Shown piece after piece: positions 18,758 through 30,961 of a stretch of DNA of 64,000 nucleotides. Made by a program: the position numbers and the translations under genes. This DNA comes from Pseudomonas aegrilactucae. GTDB lineage: Bacteria; Pseudomonadota; Gammaproteobacteria; Pseudomonadales; Pseudomonadaceae. Position 1 is the stretch's first letter. Each line of letters starts with the position of its first letter. The stretch spans positions 1 through 64,000 of the forward strand of contig NZ_JAHTBI010000031.1 of the NCBI RefSeq assembly GCF_019168305.1. Reading direction: 5' to 3'. The notes below the pieces were generated by a model. The model did no database searches. It saw only the letters and a program-made list of their open reading frames with translations, and was not told the DNA's origin.

Positions 18758-19432
18758 TCAGTCGAGCAGCGCCAGCGCCTCGGCACTGCACGCCCGCACC
18801 TTGTCCCACTCACCGTTCTTGATCCAGCCACTGTCGAGCATCCAGGTCCCACCCACGCACATGACGTTGGCCAACGCCATGTATTGCTTGACGTTACCCG
18901 GGTTGACCCCACCTGTCGGGCAGAAGCGCACCTCGCCAAACGGCCCGCCAAATGCCTTGATCGCCGCCGCCCCACCACTGATCTCAGCCGGGAACAATTT
19001 GAAACGGCGATAGCCCAGGGCATACCCCATCATGATTTCCGACGCACTGCTGATACCCGGCAGCAACGCCAACGGGCTGTCGACGCCCGCCTCCAGGATG
19101 TCCTGGGTGCACCCCGGCGTGACCACAAACTGGGCGCCCGCCTGCTCGACCGCCGCCAGCATCTTGCGGTCCAGCACGGTGCCCGCACCCACGCACAGCT
19201 CCGGACGCTGCTCACGCAACAGACGAATGGCGGTCAGGCCATGCGCGGAACGCAAGGTGACTTCGAGGGTCTTCAAGCCACCGGCAGCCAACGCATCGGC
19301 CAACGGCAGGATGTCCTGCTCGCGGGCAATGGTGATCACCGGCAAAATCCGCGCCTGGCCACAGATCCGGTCGATCAAGGCTGTCTTGTCGGCCATGGAC
19401 AGTCCCGGCTGTGAAGGTTGAAGGGTTGTCAT
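18758..19432 (-). CDS. eda: 2-keto-3-deoxy-6-phosphogluconate aldolase
   Basis: Splits KDPG into pyruvate and glyceraldehyde-3-phosphate, the last Entner-Doudoroff step. From the ATG at 19432 (MTTLQPSQPGLSMADKTALI) it is 224 residues, close to the P. putida enzyme. The fold is a TIM barrel, with the catalytic Glu region ILPVITIAREQD, the segment LCVGAGTVLDRKML, the Schiff-base Lys in RRFKLFPAEISGG, and the phosphate-binding FCPTGGVNPGNVK. It is the third gene of zwf-pgl-eda, 17 bases after pgl, and is followed by a strong terminator. Confidence 0.97.
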   Translation of the reverse strand: MTTLQPSQPGLSMADKTALIDRICGQARILPVITIAREQDILPLADALAAGGLKTLEVTLRSAHGLTAIRLLREQRPELCVGAGTVLDRKMLAAVEQAGAQFVVTPGCTQDILEAGVDSPLALLPGISSASEIMMGYALGYRRFKLFPAEISGGAAAIKAFGGPFGEVRFCPTGGVNPGNVKQYMALANVMCVGGTWMLDSGWIKNGEWDKVRACSAEALALLD

Positions 19433-19449
19433 AACGGCGGATCCTTGGC

Positions 19450-20149
19450 TCATGGGCACCAGTAAATTTCCAGAGGGTCTTGCAAAAACGCACGAATCGG
19501 CATCTCGGCCAGTTCATCACCCGACAGCGCGGCGCGCAGGGTAGCGAGTTTCCCCGGCCCCTGCACCGACAACAATGTCGCACCAGCCGCCGCCAGCACA
19601 CGCCGGGTCAGGCTCAGACGCTGGTGCGGCACGCTCGGCGCCAGCATCGGCAGCACCCGACGCGTGCCATCAGCCGCCAGGCCTTCGGTCAGATTCGGGC
19701 TGGCCGGGAACAGCGAGGCGGTATGCCCGTCGTCGCCCATGCCCAACACCAGTACATCGATGCGCGGCAATTCGGCCAGGGCCTGGTCAGCCTCCAGTGC
19801 AGCCGCTTCCAGGGTTGCGGCAGGCCGGTACAAACCGATGAAGCGCGCCTTGGCCACCTCGCCCTGCAACAGGTGCTGGCGCAGCAGGCCGGCGTTGCTG
19901 TCGGCATGCTCGACCGGCACCCAACGCTCATCGGCCAGGCTGATGACCACCCTGGACCAGTCCAGCGGCTGCGCAGCCAGGCGCTGGAAGAACACCACCG
20001 GGCTACGCCCGCCCGATACCACCAGGGTCGCCACGCCGCGCGCGGTGATCGCCGTGCGCAGGCGCTCGGCCACATCGCGCGCCAGGCCCTCGGCCAGCAG
20101 CGCCGGGCTGGCAAAGTCATGCGCCGTCACATTCGCCGGCAGTTGCAGT

Positions 20150-20163
<14 letters not shown>
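19450..20163 (-). CDS. pgl: 6-phosphogluconolactonase
   Basis: Hydrolyses 6-phosphogluconolactone to 6-phosphogluconate. The start at 20163 ([10 protein letters not shown]) has GGAGGG seven bases upstream and gives 237 residues; an ATG 15 bases upstream lacks that spacing. Family motifs are [33 protein letters not shown] and [17 protein letters not shown]. Its first 14 bases overlap the end of zwf, so translation is coupled. No irregularity is seen. Confidence 0.96.
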
Positions 20164-21616
<1,453 letters not shown>

Positions 21617-21681
21617 GATGTTGGTTCTTTTATCAAGTTGACGTAGAAATACCGGTTTCAACCGCAGTTTTCAAGGGCTAA

Positions 21682-21700
21682 TGTAGTAAAACTAACAACA
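21682..21700. promoter_or_regulatory. HexR operator in the zwf-hexR gap
   Basis: The sequence TGTAGTAAAACTAACAACA is an imperfect palindrome. Read on the minus strand it gives TTGT-N7-ACTA, one base from the published HexR consensus TTGT-N7/8-ACAA. It lies between the divergent zwf and hexR starts. Bound HexR would repress zwf-pgl-eda and its own gene until KDPG releases it. Confidence 0.8.
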
Positions 21701-21820
21701 TATTGCCCCGTACACAGAATCAAGTGGTGCACCAACCGTGCCATCAGTACGATAGGCCACCGCATAAAACGCCGTCTGCCCATGGCAACCGGCGGCCTCC
21801 CCGACCCAAGGACATTCCCC

Positions 21821-22690
21821 ATGGACCGCGTGCGAAACCTCCTGGAGCAGATCCAGGGCCGCCTCGACGAGCTGAACAAGGCTGAGCGCAAAGTCGCCGA
21901 AGTCATCCTGCTCAACCCGCAGCAAGCCACCCGCTTCAGCATCGCGGCGCTGGCCCAGGCCGCCAAGGTCAGCGAACCGACCGTCAATCGCTTCTGCCGC
22001 TCGTTCGGCGTCAGCGGCTACCCCGAGCTCAAGCTGCAACTGGCGCAGAGCCTGGCCAGCGGCGCGGCCTACGTGAGCCGGGCCGTGGAAGCCGACGATG
22101 ACCCGGCCTCCTACACCCAGAAGATCTTCGGCAGTGCCATCGCCTCGCTCGACAGTGCCTGCCAGCAGCTCGACCCGCAACTGGTCAGCCGCGCCGTCGA
22201 CATGCTGATCCAGGCGCGCCAGATCCATTTCTTCGGGCTGGGCGCCTCGGCGCCGGTAGCCCTGGACGCGCAGCACAAGTTCTTCCGCTTCAACCTGGCG
22301 GTGTCGGCGCATGCCGACGTGCTGATGCAACGCATGCTGGCCTCGGTGGCGCACACCGGCGAGCTGTTCGTGATCATCTCCTACACCGGGCGTACCCGCG
22401 AACTGGTGGAGGTGGCACGCCTGGCCCGTGAAAACGGCGCTTCGGTACTCGGCCTGACCGCCGCCGACTCGCCGCTGGCCAAGGCCAGCAGCCTGAGCCT
22501 GAACATCCCGCTGCCCGAAGACACCGACATCTACATGCCGATGACCTCGCGCATCATCCAGCTCACCGTGCTCGACGTGCTGGCCACCGGCATGACCCTG
22601 CGCCGCGGCGTGGATTTCCAGCCGCACCTGCGCAAGATCAAGGAAAGCCTCAACGCCAGCCGCTACCCGATCGACGACGAACTCAATTGA
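21821..22690 (+). CDS. hexR: HexR, RpiR-family repressor of glucose catabolism
   Basis: Repressor of zwf, edd and gap operons, released by 2-keto-3-deoxy-6-phosphogluconate. From the ATG at 21821 ([25 protein letters not shown] upstream) it has 289 residues. The N-terminal RpiR helix-turn-helix spans residues 1-77 ([20 protein letters not shown]) and a SIS sugar-phosphate domain follows (residues 120-250: [37 protein letters not shown]). The stop overlaps the convergent mutarotase gene by eight bases within the palindrome TCAATTGA. Confidence 0.97.
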   Translation: MDRVRNLLEQIQGRLDELNKAERKVAEVILLNPQQATRFSIAALAQAAKVSEPTVNRFCRSFGVSGYPELKLQLAQSLASGAAYVSRAVEADDDPASYTQKIFGSAIASLDSACQQLDPQLVSRAVDMLIQARQIHFFGLGASAPVALDAQHKFFRFNLAVSAHADVLMQRMLASVAHTGELFVIISYTGRTRELVEVARLARENGASVLGLTAADSPLAKASSLSLNIPLPEDTDIYMPMTSRIIQLTVLDVLATGMTLRRGVDFQPHLRKIKESLNASRYPIDDELN

Positions 22691-23537
22691 GCGAGTGCGC
22701 CTGCAGATGCAGGTGCGCGCGCTCTCCCGGTGCCAGGCTGAGACTGTCACTGCTGCCGCTGGCAGCTTCCACGCAGATGAAGCCCTGGGTCTCGCTGCCA
22801 CTGACGCCCATCAATGGCCGACTGCCCGGATGCCACACCACGGTGTCGTCGCTGTCACCGGTATCGATGCACAACTGACGCTGCCAGGCCGGGTCATTCA
22901 CCTGCAGGGTCGCGGCATTCTGAAACACCCGCTGGCACCCGCCCTGCACTTTCAAGGCGCCCTTCTGCTGGCAGGCCTGACGGCTCAAATGGTCGTAACC
23001 CTTAGCATTCTCTAGCCCAGATAGCGCTATCTCAGAAACGTCACTAATACGCCAGTAGGCCAGCAGAGCATGACTCAACTGGCAAGGCAGGCTGTCCTGA
23101 TGCTCGGTGCTCAGTTGCAGTTCCATGCGCTGGCCGAGGTTGGCCACCAGGTCGACCTGCCAGTCGCACAGTTGCAGGCGCCATTTGAGGGTCACGCCCT
23201 CATCGCTTTCGCTGCTGTCGATCAGCTTCCAGTCGAGCAGGCGCGCCCAGCCATGGGCCGGCCACATGTCTTCGCTGGGGTGACGGCCATACCACGGCCA
23301 GCACACCGGCACGCCGCCGCGGATCGCGCCGACTTGCGGCCACTGGGCAGCGCACCACAGCCACGGGCGTTCACCGCTGGGCTGGAAGTGCAACAGTTGC
23401 GCGCCCTGGCGGCTGAACACCGCCTGGCATTGAGGGTGATCGATGATCAGCACATCGCGCTGCTGGTAACGCTCCCACTCGAAGGTCGGCCGCGGCCGCT
23501 GCGAGGTGAAGAAGCGTTGAAGCGGGTGCTCGGGCAT
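22683..23537 (-). CDS. D-hexose-6-phosphate mutarotase (aldose 1-epimerase family)
   Basis: A cytoplasmic galactose-mutarotase-fold enzyme of 284 residues, likely interconverting anomers of glucose-6-phosphate for Zwf. Recognisable parts are [31 protein letters not shown] with HGWARLLDW (the substrate-binding His-Gly), and the late [20 protein letters not shown]. It is co-directional with oprB upstream but separated by a REPIN, and converges on hexR. The location within the glucose locus supports the role; the exact substrate is inferred from the YeaD-like family. Confidence 0.92.
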   Translation of the reverse strand: MPEHPLQRFFTSQRPRPTFEWERYQQRDVLIIDHPQCQAVFSRQGAQLLHFQPSGERPWLWCAAQWPQVGAIRGGVPVCWPWYGRHPSEDMWPAHGWARLLDWKLIDSSESDEGVTLKWRLQLCDWQVDLVANLGQRMELQLSTEHQDSLPCQLSHALLAYWRISDVSEIALSGLENAKGYDHLSRQACQQKGALKVQGGCQRVFQNAATLQVNDPAWQRQLCIDTGDSDDTVVWHPGSRPLMGVSGSETQGFICVEAASGSSDSLSLAPGERAHLHLQAHSLN

Positions 23538-23569
23538 GTTTCAGGACTCTTGTTGTTAGTGAGGGCCTA

Positions 23570-23641
23570 TTCGCTGGCAAGCCAGCGCCCACAGGGTTTG
23601 TGAGCACCGCAGAACCCTGTGGGAGCTGGCTTGCCAGCGAA
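23570..23641. repeat. REPIN between oprB and the mutarotase gene
   Basis: Two inverted REP units; the left has GCCAGCGCC in place of GCCAGCTCC. An extra hairpin CGACCGC/GCGGTCG follows at 23642-23659. Located between co-directional genes, it may reduce expression of the mutarotase relative to oprB. Confidence 0.93.
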
Positions 23642-23691
23642 CGACCGCGCAAGCGGTCGCCGAATATGGCGTAAATTTACAACATATTCCC

Positions 23692-25038
23692 TCAGAACGA
23701 CGACTGAATCTTCAACCCGGCGACGACCGCGTTGTCCACCTCGCTCACCCCGCCCGGGTGGCGGATGTATTGCAGGTTGGGGCGTACCGTCAGCCAGCGG
23801 GTCACATGCACGCCGTAATACAGCTCGGCGTTGTATTCAGTCTGCTGGATCGGTACGAAGCCCATGTTGTCGTAATCGTCGATGCCGCTGACGCCGTTGA
23901 GCTGCTGCGCACGCTTCTTCACGTCATCGTTGACGTGAATCCGCGCCACGCCAAAGCCGATATCATCCTTGGGCCGCGAATCAAAGGCGCCCTTGTACAC
24001 CAGGCCCACCTGCTGATAGTTGTCGACCACGTTGGTGGCCTTGTCGTGCACGGTGAAGTTGGCGAACAGGCTCAGCCCACGGCTGGCATCGCCGTTATGC
24101 GCGGTGACCTGCTGCTGTGCCACCACCCACCAGCCATGCTTGCTGGAGTGCGACTTGAAGGCATCGCCGGTCAGCCCCTGGGCCTGGCCATTGACGTCCT
24201 CGTAGATGTCATCGGCCTTGGCTGTGCTGTAGTAGTAACCCAGACGGTACTCGCCCGGCAGGTCGTTGACCTTGGGCGACCACACCAGCTCCACCGGCAG
24301 GATCATGCCCTTGGTGCCGCTGCCGCTGAGCTTGAAGCCGTTGCCGGTCTCCAGGTTGGACGGGTTCTGCTCGAACACCCCGACCTGCGCGAAGAACTCC
24401 GGCGTGAGGTTGTACTTGGCGCGAAACGCCCACTGGCTGACCGGCCAGTTGTACCAGATGCTGCCTACCCAGTTGCCCACCTGCGAGCCGCAGAAGGCCA
24501 GGTTCTGGAAGTCGCAGGGAAAGCTGTTGAACTCCTCGCCCGGGCCGAAGCGGCCGGCCTTGAGGTCGAGCTTGCCGTCGAAATACTGCTGCTTGACCCA
24601 CAGTTGCGTCAGGCGCCAGGTCTGGCCGCGCCCCCACACCTCTTGCACCGAGCTGAACTGCCCGGCGCGCGGGTCGCTGATGCGGTCGTTGGACAGGTTG
24701 CGCCCGCTGCGCTCGGTGATCGCCAGCTTGAACTCGGCGTCGTCCCAGCCCAGCACCTTCTGCAGGTCGAGCTTCACACCCAGGGCGAACTGGTCGCTGT
24801 AGCGTGCGGTCTTGTCGTTGTTGTAGCCGCCATCGAGGTTGCCGGCGACTTCACCCACGTAGTCCAGCGAGAAGTCGTAGCCCTTCTCCAGCAGCTCGGT
24901 GCGCGTGCCGCCCCAGTCGCCGCTCATCCATTTGGACTCAGGGTCGAAGGCGCCGGCAGCCTGCGCCCCACAACTGACCCCGAAGGCCGCCAGCAGGATC
25001 ATGCAGCCCCGAGGCAAAATGCGTTTGAAATGCTCCAT
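23692..25038 (-). CDS. oprB: Carbohydrate-selective outer-membrane porin OprB
   Basis: Forms the outer-membrane channel for glucose and related sugars. The 448 residues begin with a signal peptide (RGCMILLAAFGVSCGAQAAG, cleavage near residue 28). The mature part starts with SKWMSGDWGGTRTELLEKGY, the OprB-family opening, and continues as alternating beta strands to a terminal Phe (AGLKIQSSF), as needed for barrel assembly. It follows gtsD by 53 bases and is the last uptake gene of gtsABCD-oprB. An A-rich Crc-type motif lies in its ribosome-binding region. Confidence 0.96.
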   Translation of the reverse strand: MEHFKRILPRGCMILLAAFGVSCGAQAAGAFDPESKWMSGDWGGTRTELLEKGYDFSLDYVGEVAGNLDGGYNNDKTARYSDQFALGVKLDLQKVLGWDDAEFKLAITERSGRNLSNDRISDPRAGQFSSVQEVWGRGQTWRLTQLWVKQQYFDGKLDLKAGRFGPGEEFNSFPCDFQNLAFCGSQVGNWVGSIWYNWPVSQWAFRAKYNLTPEFFAQVGVFEQNPSNLETGNGFKLSGSGTKGMILPVELVWSPKVNDLPGEYRLGYYYSTAKADDIYEDVNGQAQGLTGDAFKSHSSKHGWWVVAQQQVTAHNGDASRGLSLFANFTVHDKATNVVDNYQQVGLVYKGAFDSRPKDDIGFGVARIHVNDDVKKRAQQLNGVSGIDDYDNMGFVPIQQTEYNAELYYGVHVTRWLTVRPNLQYIRHPGGVSEVDNAVVAGLKIQSSF

Positions 25039-25053
25039 CCCTTGTTTCCTCGT

Positions 25054-25061
25054 TTATTGTT
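25054..25061 (-). promoter_or_regulatory. Crc/Hfq-type A-rich motif at oprB
   Basis: On the minus strand AACAATAA lies 15 bases before the oprB ATG and fits AANAANAA, the motif bound by Hfq-Crc during catabolite repression in Pseudomonas. Binding would hide the ribosome site. Confidence 0.55.
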
Positions 25062-25091
25062 GTCGATGGTGTTGATGCGCTACAGCGAATT

Positions 25092-26252
<1,161 letters not shown>

Positions 26253-26255
26253 GTT

Positions 26256-27101
26256 TCACCCCTTGACCGCGCCGGCCGTGAGCCCGCGCAGGAAATACTT
26301 GCCAGCCAGCACATAGACCAACAGGGTCGGTAACCCGGCGATCATCGCCGCCGCCATGTCGACGTTGTATTCCTTGACCCCGGTACTGGTGTTGACCAGG
26401 TTGTTCAGGGCCACGGTGATCGGTTGTGCGTCGCCGCTGGCGAACACCACACCGAACAGAAAGTCGTTCCAGATCTGGGTGAACTGCCAGATCAGGCACA
26501 CCATGATGATCGGGATCGACATGGGCAGCAGGATGCGCCCGAAGATGGTGAAGAACCCCGCGCCATCCAGGCGCGCCGCCTGCACCAGGGCCTGCGGCAC
26601 ACTGGTGTAGTAGTTGCGGAAAAACAGCGTGGTGAAGGCCAGGCCGTAGACGATGTGCATCAGTACAAGGCCGGTGGTGGTGCTGGCGATGCCCAGCTTG
26701 CCAAGGGTGAACGAGGCCGGCAGCAGCACGGTCTGGAACGGCAGGAAACAGCCGAACAGCAGCAGCCCGAAGAACAGCTGCGAGCCGCGAAAGCGCCACA
26801 TCGACAGCACGTAGCCGTTGAGCGCGCCCAGCAGGGTGGAGATCACCACCGCCGGCACGGTGATCTTCACCGAGTTCCAGAAGTAGCCGCCGACCGCGTC
26901 CCAGGCCTTGATCCAGCCGATGCCGGTGATCACCTCGGGCCAGCTCAGCAGGTTGCCGGTGCGGATATCGTCGGGGCTCTTGAAGCTGGTCAGCAGCATC
27001 ACGATCAGCGGCACCAGGTACAGCGCGCATGCGCCGATCAGGGTGGTGTAGATGGCCAGGCGGCCGAGGCTCAGGCGCCGGGGTACCAATGTGTTACTCA
27101 T
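26256..27101 (-). CDS. gtsC: Glucose ABC transporter permease GtsC
   Basis: The second inner-membrane subunit (281 residues, six predicted helices, MalG type). The cytoplasmic EAA loop that contacts GtsD reads ALVQAARLDGAGFFTIFGRI. The first helix is LAIYTTLIGACALYLVPLIV. It overlaps the end of gtsB by eight bases and is followed by gtsD after three bases, so stoichiometric translation is likely. Confidence 0.96.
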   Translation of the reverse strand: MSNTLVPRRLSLGRLAIYTTLIGACALYLVPLIVMLLTSFKSPDDIRTGNLLSWPEVITGIGWIKAWDAVGGYFWNSVKITVPAVVISTLLGALNGYVLSMWRFRGSQLFFGLLLFGCFLPFQTVLLPASFTLGKLGIASTTTGLVLMHIVYGLAFTTLFFRNYYTSVPQALVQAARLDGAGFFTIFGRILLPMSIPIIMVCLIWQFTQIWNDFLFGVVFASGDAQPITVALNNLVNTSTGVKEYNVDMAAAMIAGLPTLLVYVLAGKYFLRGLTAGAVKG

Positions 27102-28002
27102 GGCGCTTGCCCCTCAGTTCCGAATACAGGTAAGGCACCAGGATCGACAGGATCGCGCCCAGCATCAGGATTGCGCTGGCCGAGCCCATGCCCATCTGGC
27201 CGCGGCTGAAGGTGAACGAATACATGAACATCGCCGGCAGGTCGGAGGCGTAGCCCGGGCCGCCGGCGGTCATCGCCGCCACCAGGTCGAAGCTCTTGAT
27301 CGCGATATGCGCCAGGATCATCAGCGCACTGAAGAACACCGGGCGCAGGCTCGGCAGCACGATGCGCAGGTAGATCGTCGGCAGGCTCGCGCCATCCACC
27401 TGGGCAGCACGAATGATCGACTGGTCGACCCCGCGCAGGCCGGCCAGGAACAGCGCCATGACAAAACCCGAGGCCTGCCATACGGCGGCGATCACCAGGC
27501 AATAGACGACGCGGTCGGGGTCTACCAGCCAGTCCAGGCGAAAGCCTTCCCAGCCCCAGTCGCGCAACATCTTGTCCAGGCCCAGGCCCGGGTTGAGCAG
27601 CCACTTCCAGGCGGTGCCGGTGACGATCATCGACAGCGCCATGGGGTAGAGGTAGACCGTGCGGATAAAGCCTTCGCGGCGGATGCGCTGGTCGAGCAGC
27701 ACCGCCAGCAGCACGCCGACCACCAGGCTGATGCCGATGAACAGGCCGCCGAACAGCAGCAGGTTCTTGCTGGCGACCCACCAGCGGTCGTTTTCCATCA
27801 GGCGTGCGTATTGCGCCAGGCCCACCCATTTGTAGCTGGGCATGAAGCTTGAGTTGGTGAACGACAGGACGAAGGTCCACAGGATGTAGCCATAGAAGCC
27901 TACCAGCACGATCAGCATGCTCGGCGCCAGTACCAGTTTGGGTAGCCAGCGCTGCAGTGCGTCGAGGGGTGAGGCCTTGTTGAGGACGGCAACGGTGCTC
28001 AT
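27094..28002 (-). CDS. gtsB: Glucose ABC transporter permease GtsB
   Basis: The first inner-membrane subunit (302 residues from the ATG at 28002, MSTVAVLNKASPLDALQRWL), MalF type with six predicted helices. The EAA loop is SIIRAAQVDGASLPTIYLRI. An upstream in-frame start would add 12 residues lying in the REP-flanking spacer and is less likely. It is separated from gtsA by 119 bases that hold a decayed REPIN and overlaps gtsC by eight bases. Confidence 0.96.
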   Translation of the reverse strand: MSTVAVLNKASPLDALQRWLPKLVLAPSMLIVLVGFYGYILWTFVLSFTNSSFMPSYKWVGLAQYARLMENDRWWVASKNLLLFGGLFIGISLVVGVLLAVLLDQRIRREGFIRTVYLYPMALSMIVTGTAWKWLLNPGLGLDKMLRDWGWEGFRLDWLVDPDRVVYCLVIAAVWQASGFVMALFLAGLRGVDQSIIRAAQVDGASLPTIYLRIVLPSLRPVFFSALMILAHIAIKSFDLVAAMTAGGPGYASDLPAMFMYSFTFSRGQMGMGSASAILMLGAILSILVPYLYSELRGKRHE

Positions 28003-28041
28003 CGGAAGGATCTCGGTTGGAGGTGCGGTGCTGCGCACCGC

Positions 28042-28099
28042 TTCGCTGGCAAGCCAGCTCCCACAGGGTTCTGCGGCGTTCAGGAAAACCTGTGGGAGC
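28042..28099. repeat. REPIN with truncated second unit, between gtsA and gtsB
   Basis: A complete left unit (TTCGCTGGCAAGCCAGC then TCCCACAGG) faces a right unit that breaks off after CCTGTGGGAG. It lies inside the gts operon just after gtsA. Such an element often lets a binding-protein message outlast the permease messages. Confidence 0.88.
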
Positions 28100-28121
28100 C
28101 CACAGGTCAGGGTTCAGCGAA

Positions 28122-29384
28122 TCATTTGGCCGACTTGATCGCCGAATTCAGCTGCTTGACCGCCGTGGCCGGGTCGGCCTTCGGGTCATTGAGGAAATTG
28201 CTCACCACATCGAAGATGGCGCCCTGTACCGCCAGGCTCGTGGCCATGTTGTGCGCCATGCTCGGCTGCAGGCCGTCACCCTTCTCGGCCTCCTTGAAGT
28301 CCACCGCCGACTTCTGCGTGCACGCATCGAACGGGCTCATGTCCATGTCCTGGCGCACCGGCAGCGACCCCTTGTTCTGGTTGAACACGGTCTGGAACTG
28401 CGGCTCCAGCGCCACCTTGGCCAGGTCGTTCTGGGCCTTGATGTCGTTTTCGTTCTTGAGCCTGAACATCGCCAGCGAATCGATGTTGTAGGCAAAGCTG
28501 CCCTGGGTGCCCGGGAACGCCACGCACTGGTAGTCCTTGCCGGCCACCTTGCCCGCCGCGGTCCACTCGCTCTTGGCCCAGTCACCCATGATCTGCATGC
28601 CGGCCTTGCCGTTGATCACCTCGGCCGCCGCGATATTCCAGTCACGCCCGGCACGGTTGGGGTCCATGTAGGTAGCCAGACGCTGCAGGGTCTTGAACGC
28701 CTCGAGCATCTGCGCGCCGGTCAGGGTCTTTTCATCCAGCTCGACGAACGCGGCGTGGTAGCCCTTGGGCCCGAGGATGCTCAGCACCAGGTCTTCGAAC
28801 ACGGTGCTGTCCTGCCACGGCTGGCCGCCATGGGCCAGCGGCACGAAACCGGCGGCCTTGAGCTTGTCGGCAGCAGCGAACAGTTCATCGAGGGTGGTCG
28901 GCACCTTGGCCCCGGCCTTGTCGAACACCTGCGGGTTGATCCACAGCCAGTTGACCCGGTGGATGTTCACCGGCACCGCTACGTAGTGGCCGTCGTACTT
29001 CATGATGTCGGCGACTTTTTTCGGCAGCAAGGTATCCCAGTTGTTGGCCTTGGCGACATCGTCCAGCTCGGTCAGCAGGCCCAGCGCGCCCCAGTCCTGA
29101 ATGTCGGGCCCCTTGACCTGCGCAGCGGCTGGCGGGTTGCCCGCGACCGCACGGCTCTTGAGCACGGTCATCGCCGCCGCACCGCCGCCACCGGCCACGG
29201 CGTTGTCTTTCCAGATGAAGCCGTCTTTTTCGATCTGCTGCTTGAGGGTGTCCACCGCCGCCTTTTCACCCCCCGAGGTCCACCAGTGCGTGACTTCGAC
29301 CGTACCGGTATCGGCAGCCAGGGCGCTCAGGGGCAGCAGGGTAGCGAGGGAGACAAGGGCGGCGAGGCGATTGATCGCATTCAT
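28122..29384 (-). CDS. gtsA: Glucose-binding periplasmic protein GtsA
   Basis: The solute-binding protein (family 1) that delivers glucose to GtsBCD. From the ATG at 29384 it has 420 residues. The signal peptide [20 protein letters not shown] is followed by an A-L-A-A cleavage region, and the mature protein opens with [20 protein letters not shown], typical of sugar-binding proteins with a Trp-Trp pair. An upstream in-frame ATG (29420) would put charged residues before the signal and is disfavoured. It is the first gts gene, downstream of gtrS, with an A-rich Crc-type motif at its ribosome site. Confidence 0.96.
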   Translation of the reverse strand: MNAINRLAALVSLATLLPLSALAADTGTVEVTHWWTSGGEKAAVDTLKQQIEKDGFIWKDNAVAGGGGAAAMTVLKSRAVAGNPPAAAQVKGPDIQDWGALGLLTELDDVAKANNWDTLLPKKVADIMKYDGHYVAVPVNIHRVNWLWINPQVFDKAGAKVPTTLDELFAAADKLKAAGFVPLAHGGQPWQDSTVFEDLVLSILGPKGYHAAFVELDEKTLTGAQMLEAFKTLQRLATYMDPNRAGRDWNIAAAEVINGKAGMQIMGDWAKSEWTAAGKVAGKDYQCVAFPGTQGSFAYNIDSLAMFRLKNENDIKAQNDLAKVALEPQFQTVFNQNKGSLPVRQDMDMSPFDACTQKSAVDFKEAEKGDGLQPSMAHNMATSLAVQGAIFDVVSNFLNDPKADPATAVKQLNSAIKSAK

Positions 29385-29397
29385 CGAGAGGAACCTT

Positions 29398-29408
29398 TTC
29401 TTGTTGTT
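29398..29408 (-). promoter_or_regulatory. Crc/Hfq-type A-rich motif at gtsA
   Basis: On the minus strand AACAACAAGAA, followed by AAGG, lies 14 bases before the gtsA ATG and contains two overlapping AANAANAA matches. It covers the ribosome-binding region, consistent with translational catabolite repression of glucose uptake when better carbon sources are present. Confidence 0.65.
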
Positions 29409-29490
29409 ATGCAGGTGCAAGTCATGTTGCTTGCGCTTGCATCGAAGTCTAAACAGCCCGCGGCAGGGTGGAAGTAACGAAGGGATGCGC

Positions 29491-29514
29491 GAATGTCACC
29501 GCGCGGTGACATTC
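29491..29514. promoter_or_regulatory. Perfect 24-base palindrome between gtrS and gtsA
   Basis: The half-site GAATGTCACCGC is followed directly by its exact reverse complement, giving a 24-base palindrome that touches the gtrS stop codon. No T run follows on either strand. It lies about 107 bases upstream of the gtsA start, where an operator for GltR or another regulator would be expected. Confidence 0.6.
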
Positions 29515-30961
29515 ACACGCGCGGCAGGCTCAGGGTCACGCGCAAGCCGCCTTCGCGCAGGTTGCGCAGGCTGACCTCGCCGCCGTGGCTGTGGGCGATG
29601 TTGCGCGCGATGCCCAGCCCCAGGCCATAGCCCTGCCGCTGCCCGGCCAGGCGAAAGTGCGGCTCGAACACCTGTTCCTGACGCTGCTCCGGCACGCCGG
29701 GGCCTTCGTCATCCACTTGCAGCACGAAGCCTGCGGGACTGTCCAGAATGCGCAGGTGCGCGCGCTCGCCGTACTTGAGCGCGTTGTCGATCAGGTTGCC
29801 GATGCAGCGCTTGAGTGCCAGCGGCTTGCCCGGATACGCCGCCTGGGCGCGGCCCTGCACGGTGATGCGGCCACTGGCCAGGTACGGCTCGACCAGGCAA
29901 TCGAGCACCTGGTTGAGGTCGATGGGTTCGATGTTCTCGTGGATATCGGTGTCCTTCACGCATTGCAGGGCACCCTTGACCAGCAGTTCCAGCTCGTCCA
30001 GGTCGCGACCGAACTTGTGCTGCACCTGCTCGTCCTCCAGCAGTTCCACCCGCAGGCGCAACCGCGTGATGGGCGTGCGCAGGTCATGCGAGATGGCACT
30101 GAACAGCTGGCTGCGCTCGGTCAGGTAGCGGCTGATGCGCTCGCGCATGGCATTGAACGCACGCCCCACCTCGACCACTTCGCTGCCGCCACCCTCAGCC
30201 ACCGGCGGCACATCGGCGCCCAGCGACATTTCCCGTGCGGCCCGCGCCAGGCGCTTGAGCGGGCGGCTTTGCCAATGCACCAGCAAGCCGATGAACAGCA
30301 GCAGGAAGAAACTGGTCAGGGCAATGAACCACACCTGCTGGCGCGGCAGGCCTTCGGCCTCAAGGCTGGTGTAGGGCTCGGGCAACAGCGAGGCGATGTA
30401 CAGCCACTCGTCTTCGTCCAGGCGGATCTGGGTCACCAGCACCGGCGGGTTGACCGGCTCCAGGGTCAGCGAATAGTGCGCCCAGGAGCGCGGCAACTCG
30501 TCGAGTTTCAGACCACTGTTGAAGATGCGCAGCTGTTCGGGGCTGACGAACTCCACCGAGATCTGCATCTGCTCGCCCAGGCGCTGGTGCAGCACCTGCT
30601 CGAAGGCCTCGATCACCGCCTGCTTGCGCGGGGTGACCGGCAGCACCTGCATGTCCAGCGGGCGGTCGTTGAGCGAGACCACGAAGCGCGTGCCACCCAT
30701 GCTGCGCAACTGGTCCAGCACCAGGGGTCGATACGCCAGCGGCAGCGAGCGAAAGTAGCTGACGCTGGCGGTCATCGAATGGGCCAGGCTGCGCGCGCTG
30801 GCCACCAGCCCTTCGAGCTGGCTGGCGCGCAGTTGCGACAGCCAGATCACACTCGACAGGCCCTGTGCCAGCGTCACCACCAGCAAGGTCAGCAGCAGCA
30901 TGCGCCCCAGCAGCGAGCGCGGCAGCGGCAGACGCCAGCGCCGCTCAGTGCGCGGGCGCAA
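29513..30961 (-). CDS. gtrS: GtrS, sensor histidine kinase for glucose metabolites
   Basis: Membrane sensor that controls GltR. About 482 residues: an N-terminal helix (MLLLTLLVVTLAQGLSSVIW), a periplasmic domain to about residue 205, a second helix (FIALTSFFLLLFIGLLVHWQ), a HAMP linker, the phosphoacceptor box FSAISHDLRTPITRLRLRVE, and the ATPase domain with N-box RCIGNLIDNALKYG, DDEGPGVPE and GYGLGLGIARNI. The start is a TTG that overlaps the gltR end by 17 bases; no good ribosome site is seen, so the exact start is uncertain. Known relatives sense 2-ketogluconate and 6-phosphogluconate. Confidence 0.93.
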   Translation of the reverse strand: MRPRTERRWRLPLPRSLLGRMLLLTLLVVTLAQGLSSVIWLSQLRASQLEGLVASARSLAHSMTASVSYFRSLPLAYRPLVLDQLRSMGGTRFVVSLNDRPLDMQVLPVTPRKQAVIEAFEQVLHQRLGEQMQISVEFVSPEQLRIFNSGLKLDELPRSWAHYSLTLEPVNPPVLVTQIRLDEDEWLYIASLLPEPYTSLEAEGLPRQQVWFIALTSFFLLLFIGLLVHWQSRPLKRLARAAREMSLGADVPPVAEGGGSEVVEVGRAFNAMRERISRYLTERSQLFSAISHDLRTPITRLRLRVELLEDEQVQHKFGRDLDELELLVKGALQCVKDTDIHENIEPIDLNQVLDCLVEPYLASGRITVQGRAQAAYPGKPLALKRCIGNLIDNALKYGERAHLRILDSPAGFVLQVDDEGPGVPEQRQEQVFEPHFRLAGQRQGYGLGLGIARNIAHSHGGEVSLRNLREGGLRVTLSLPRV

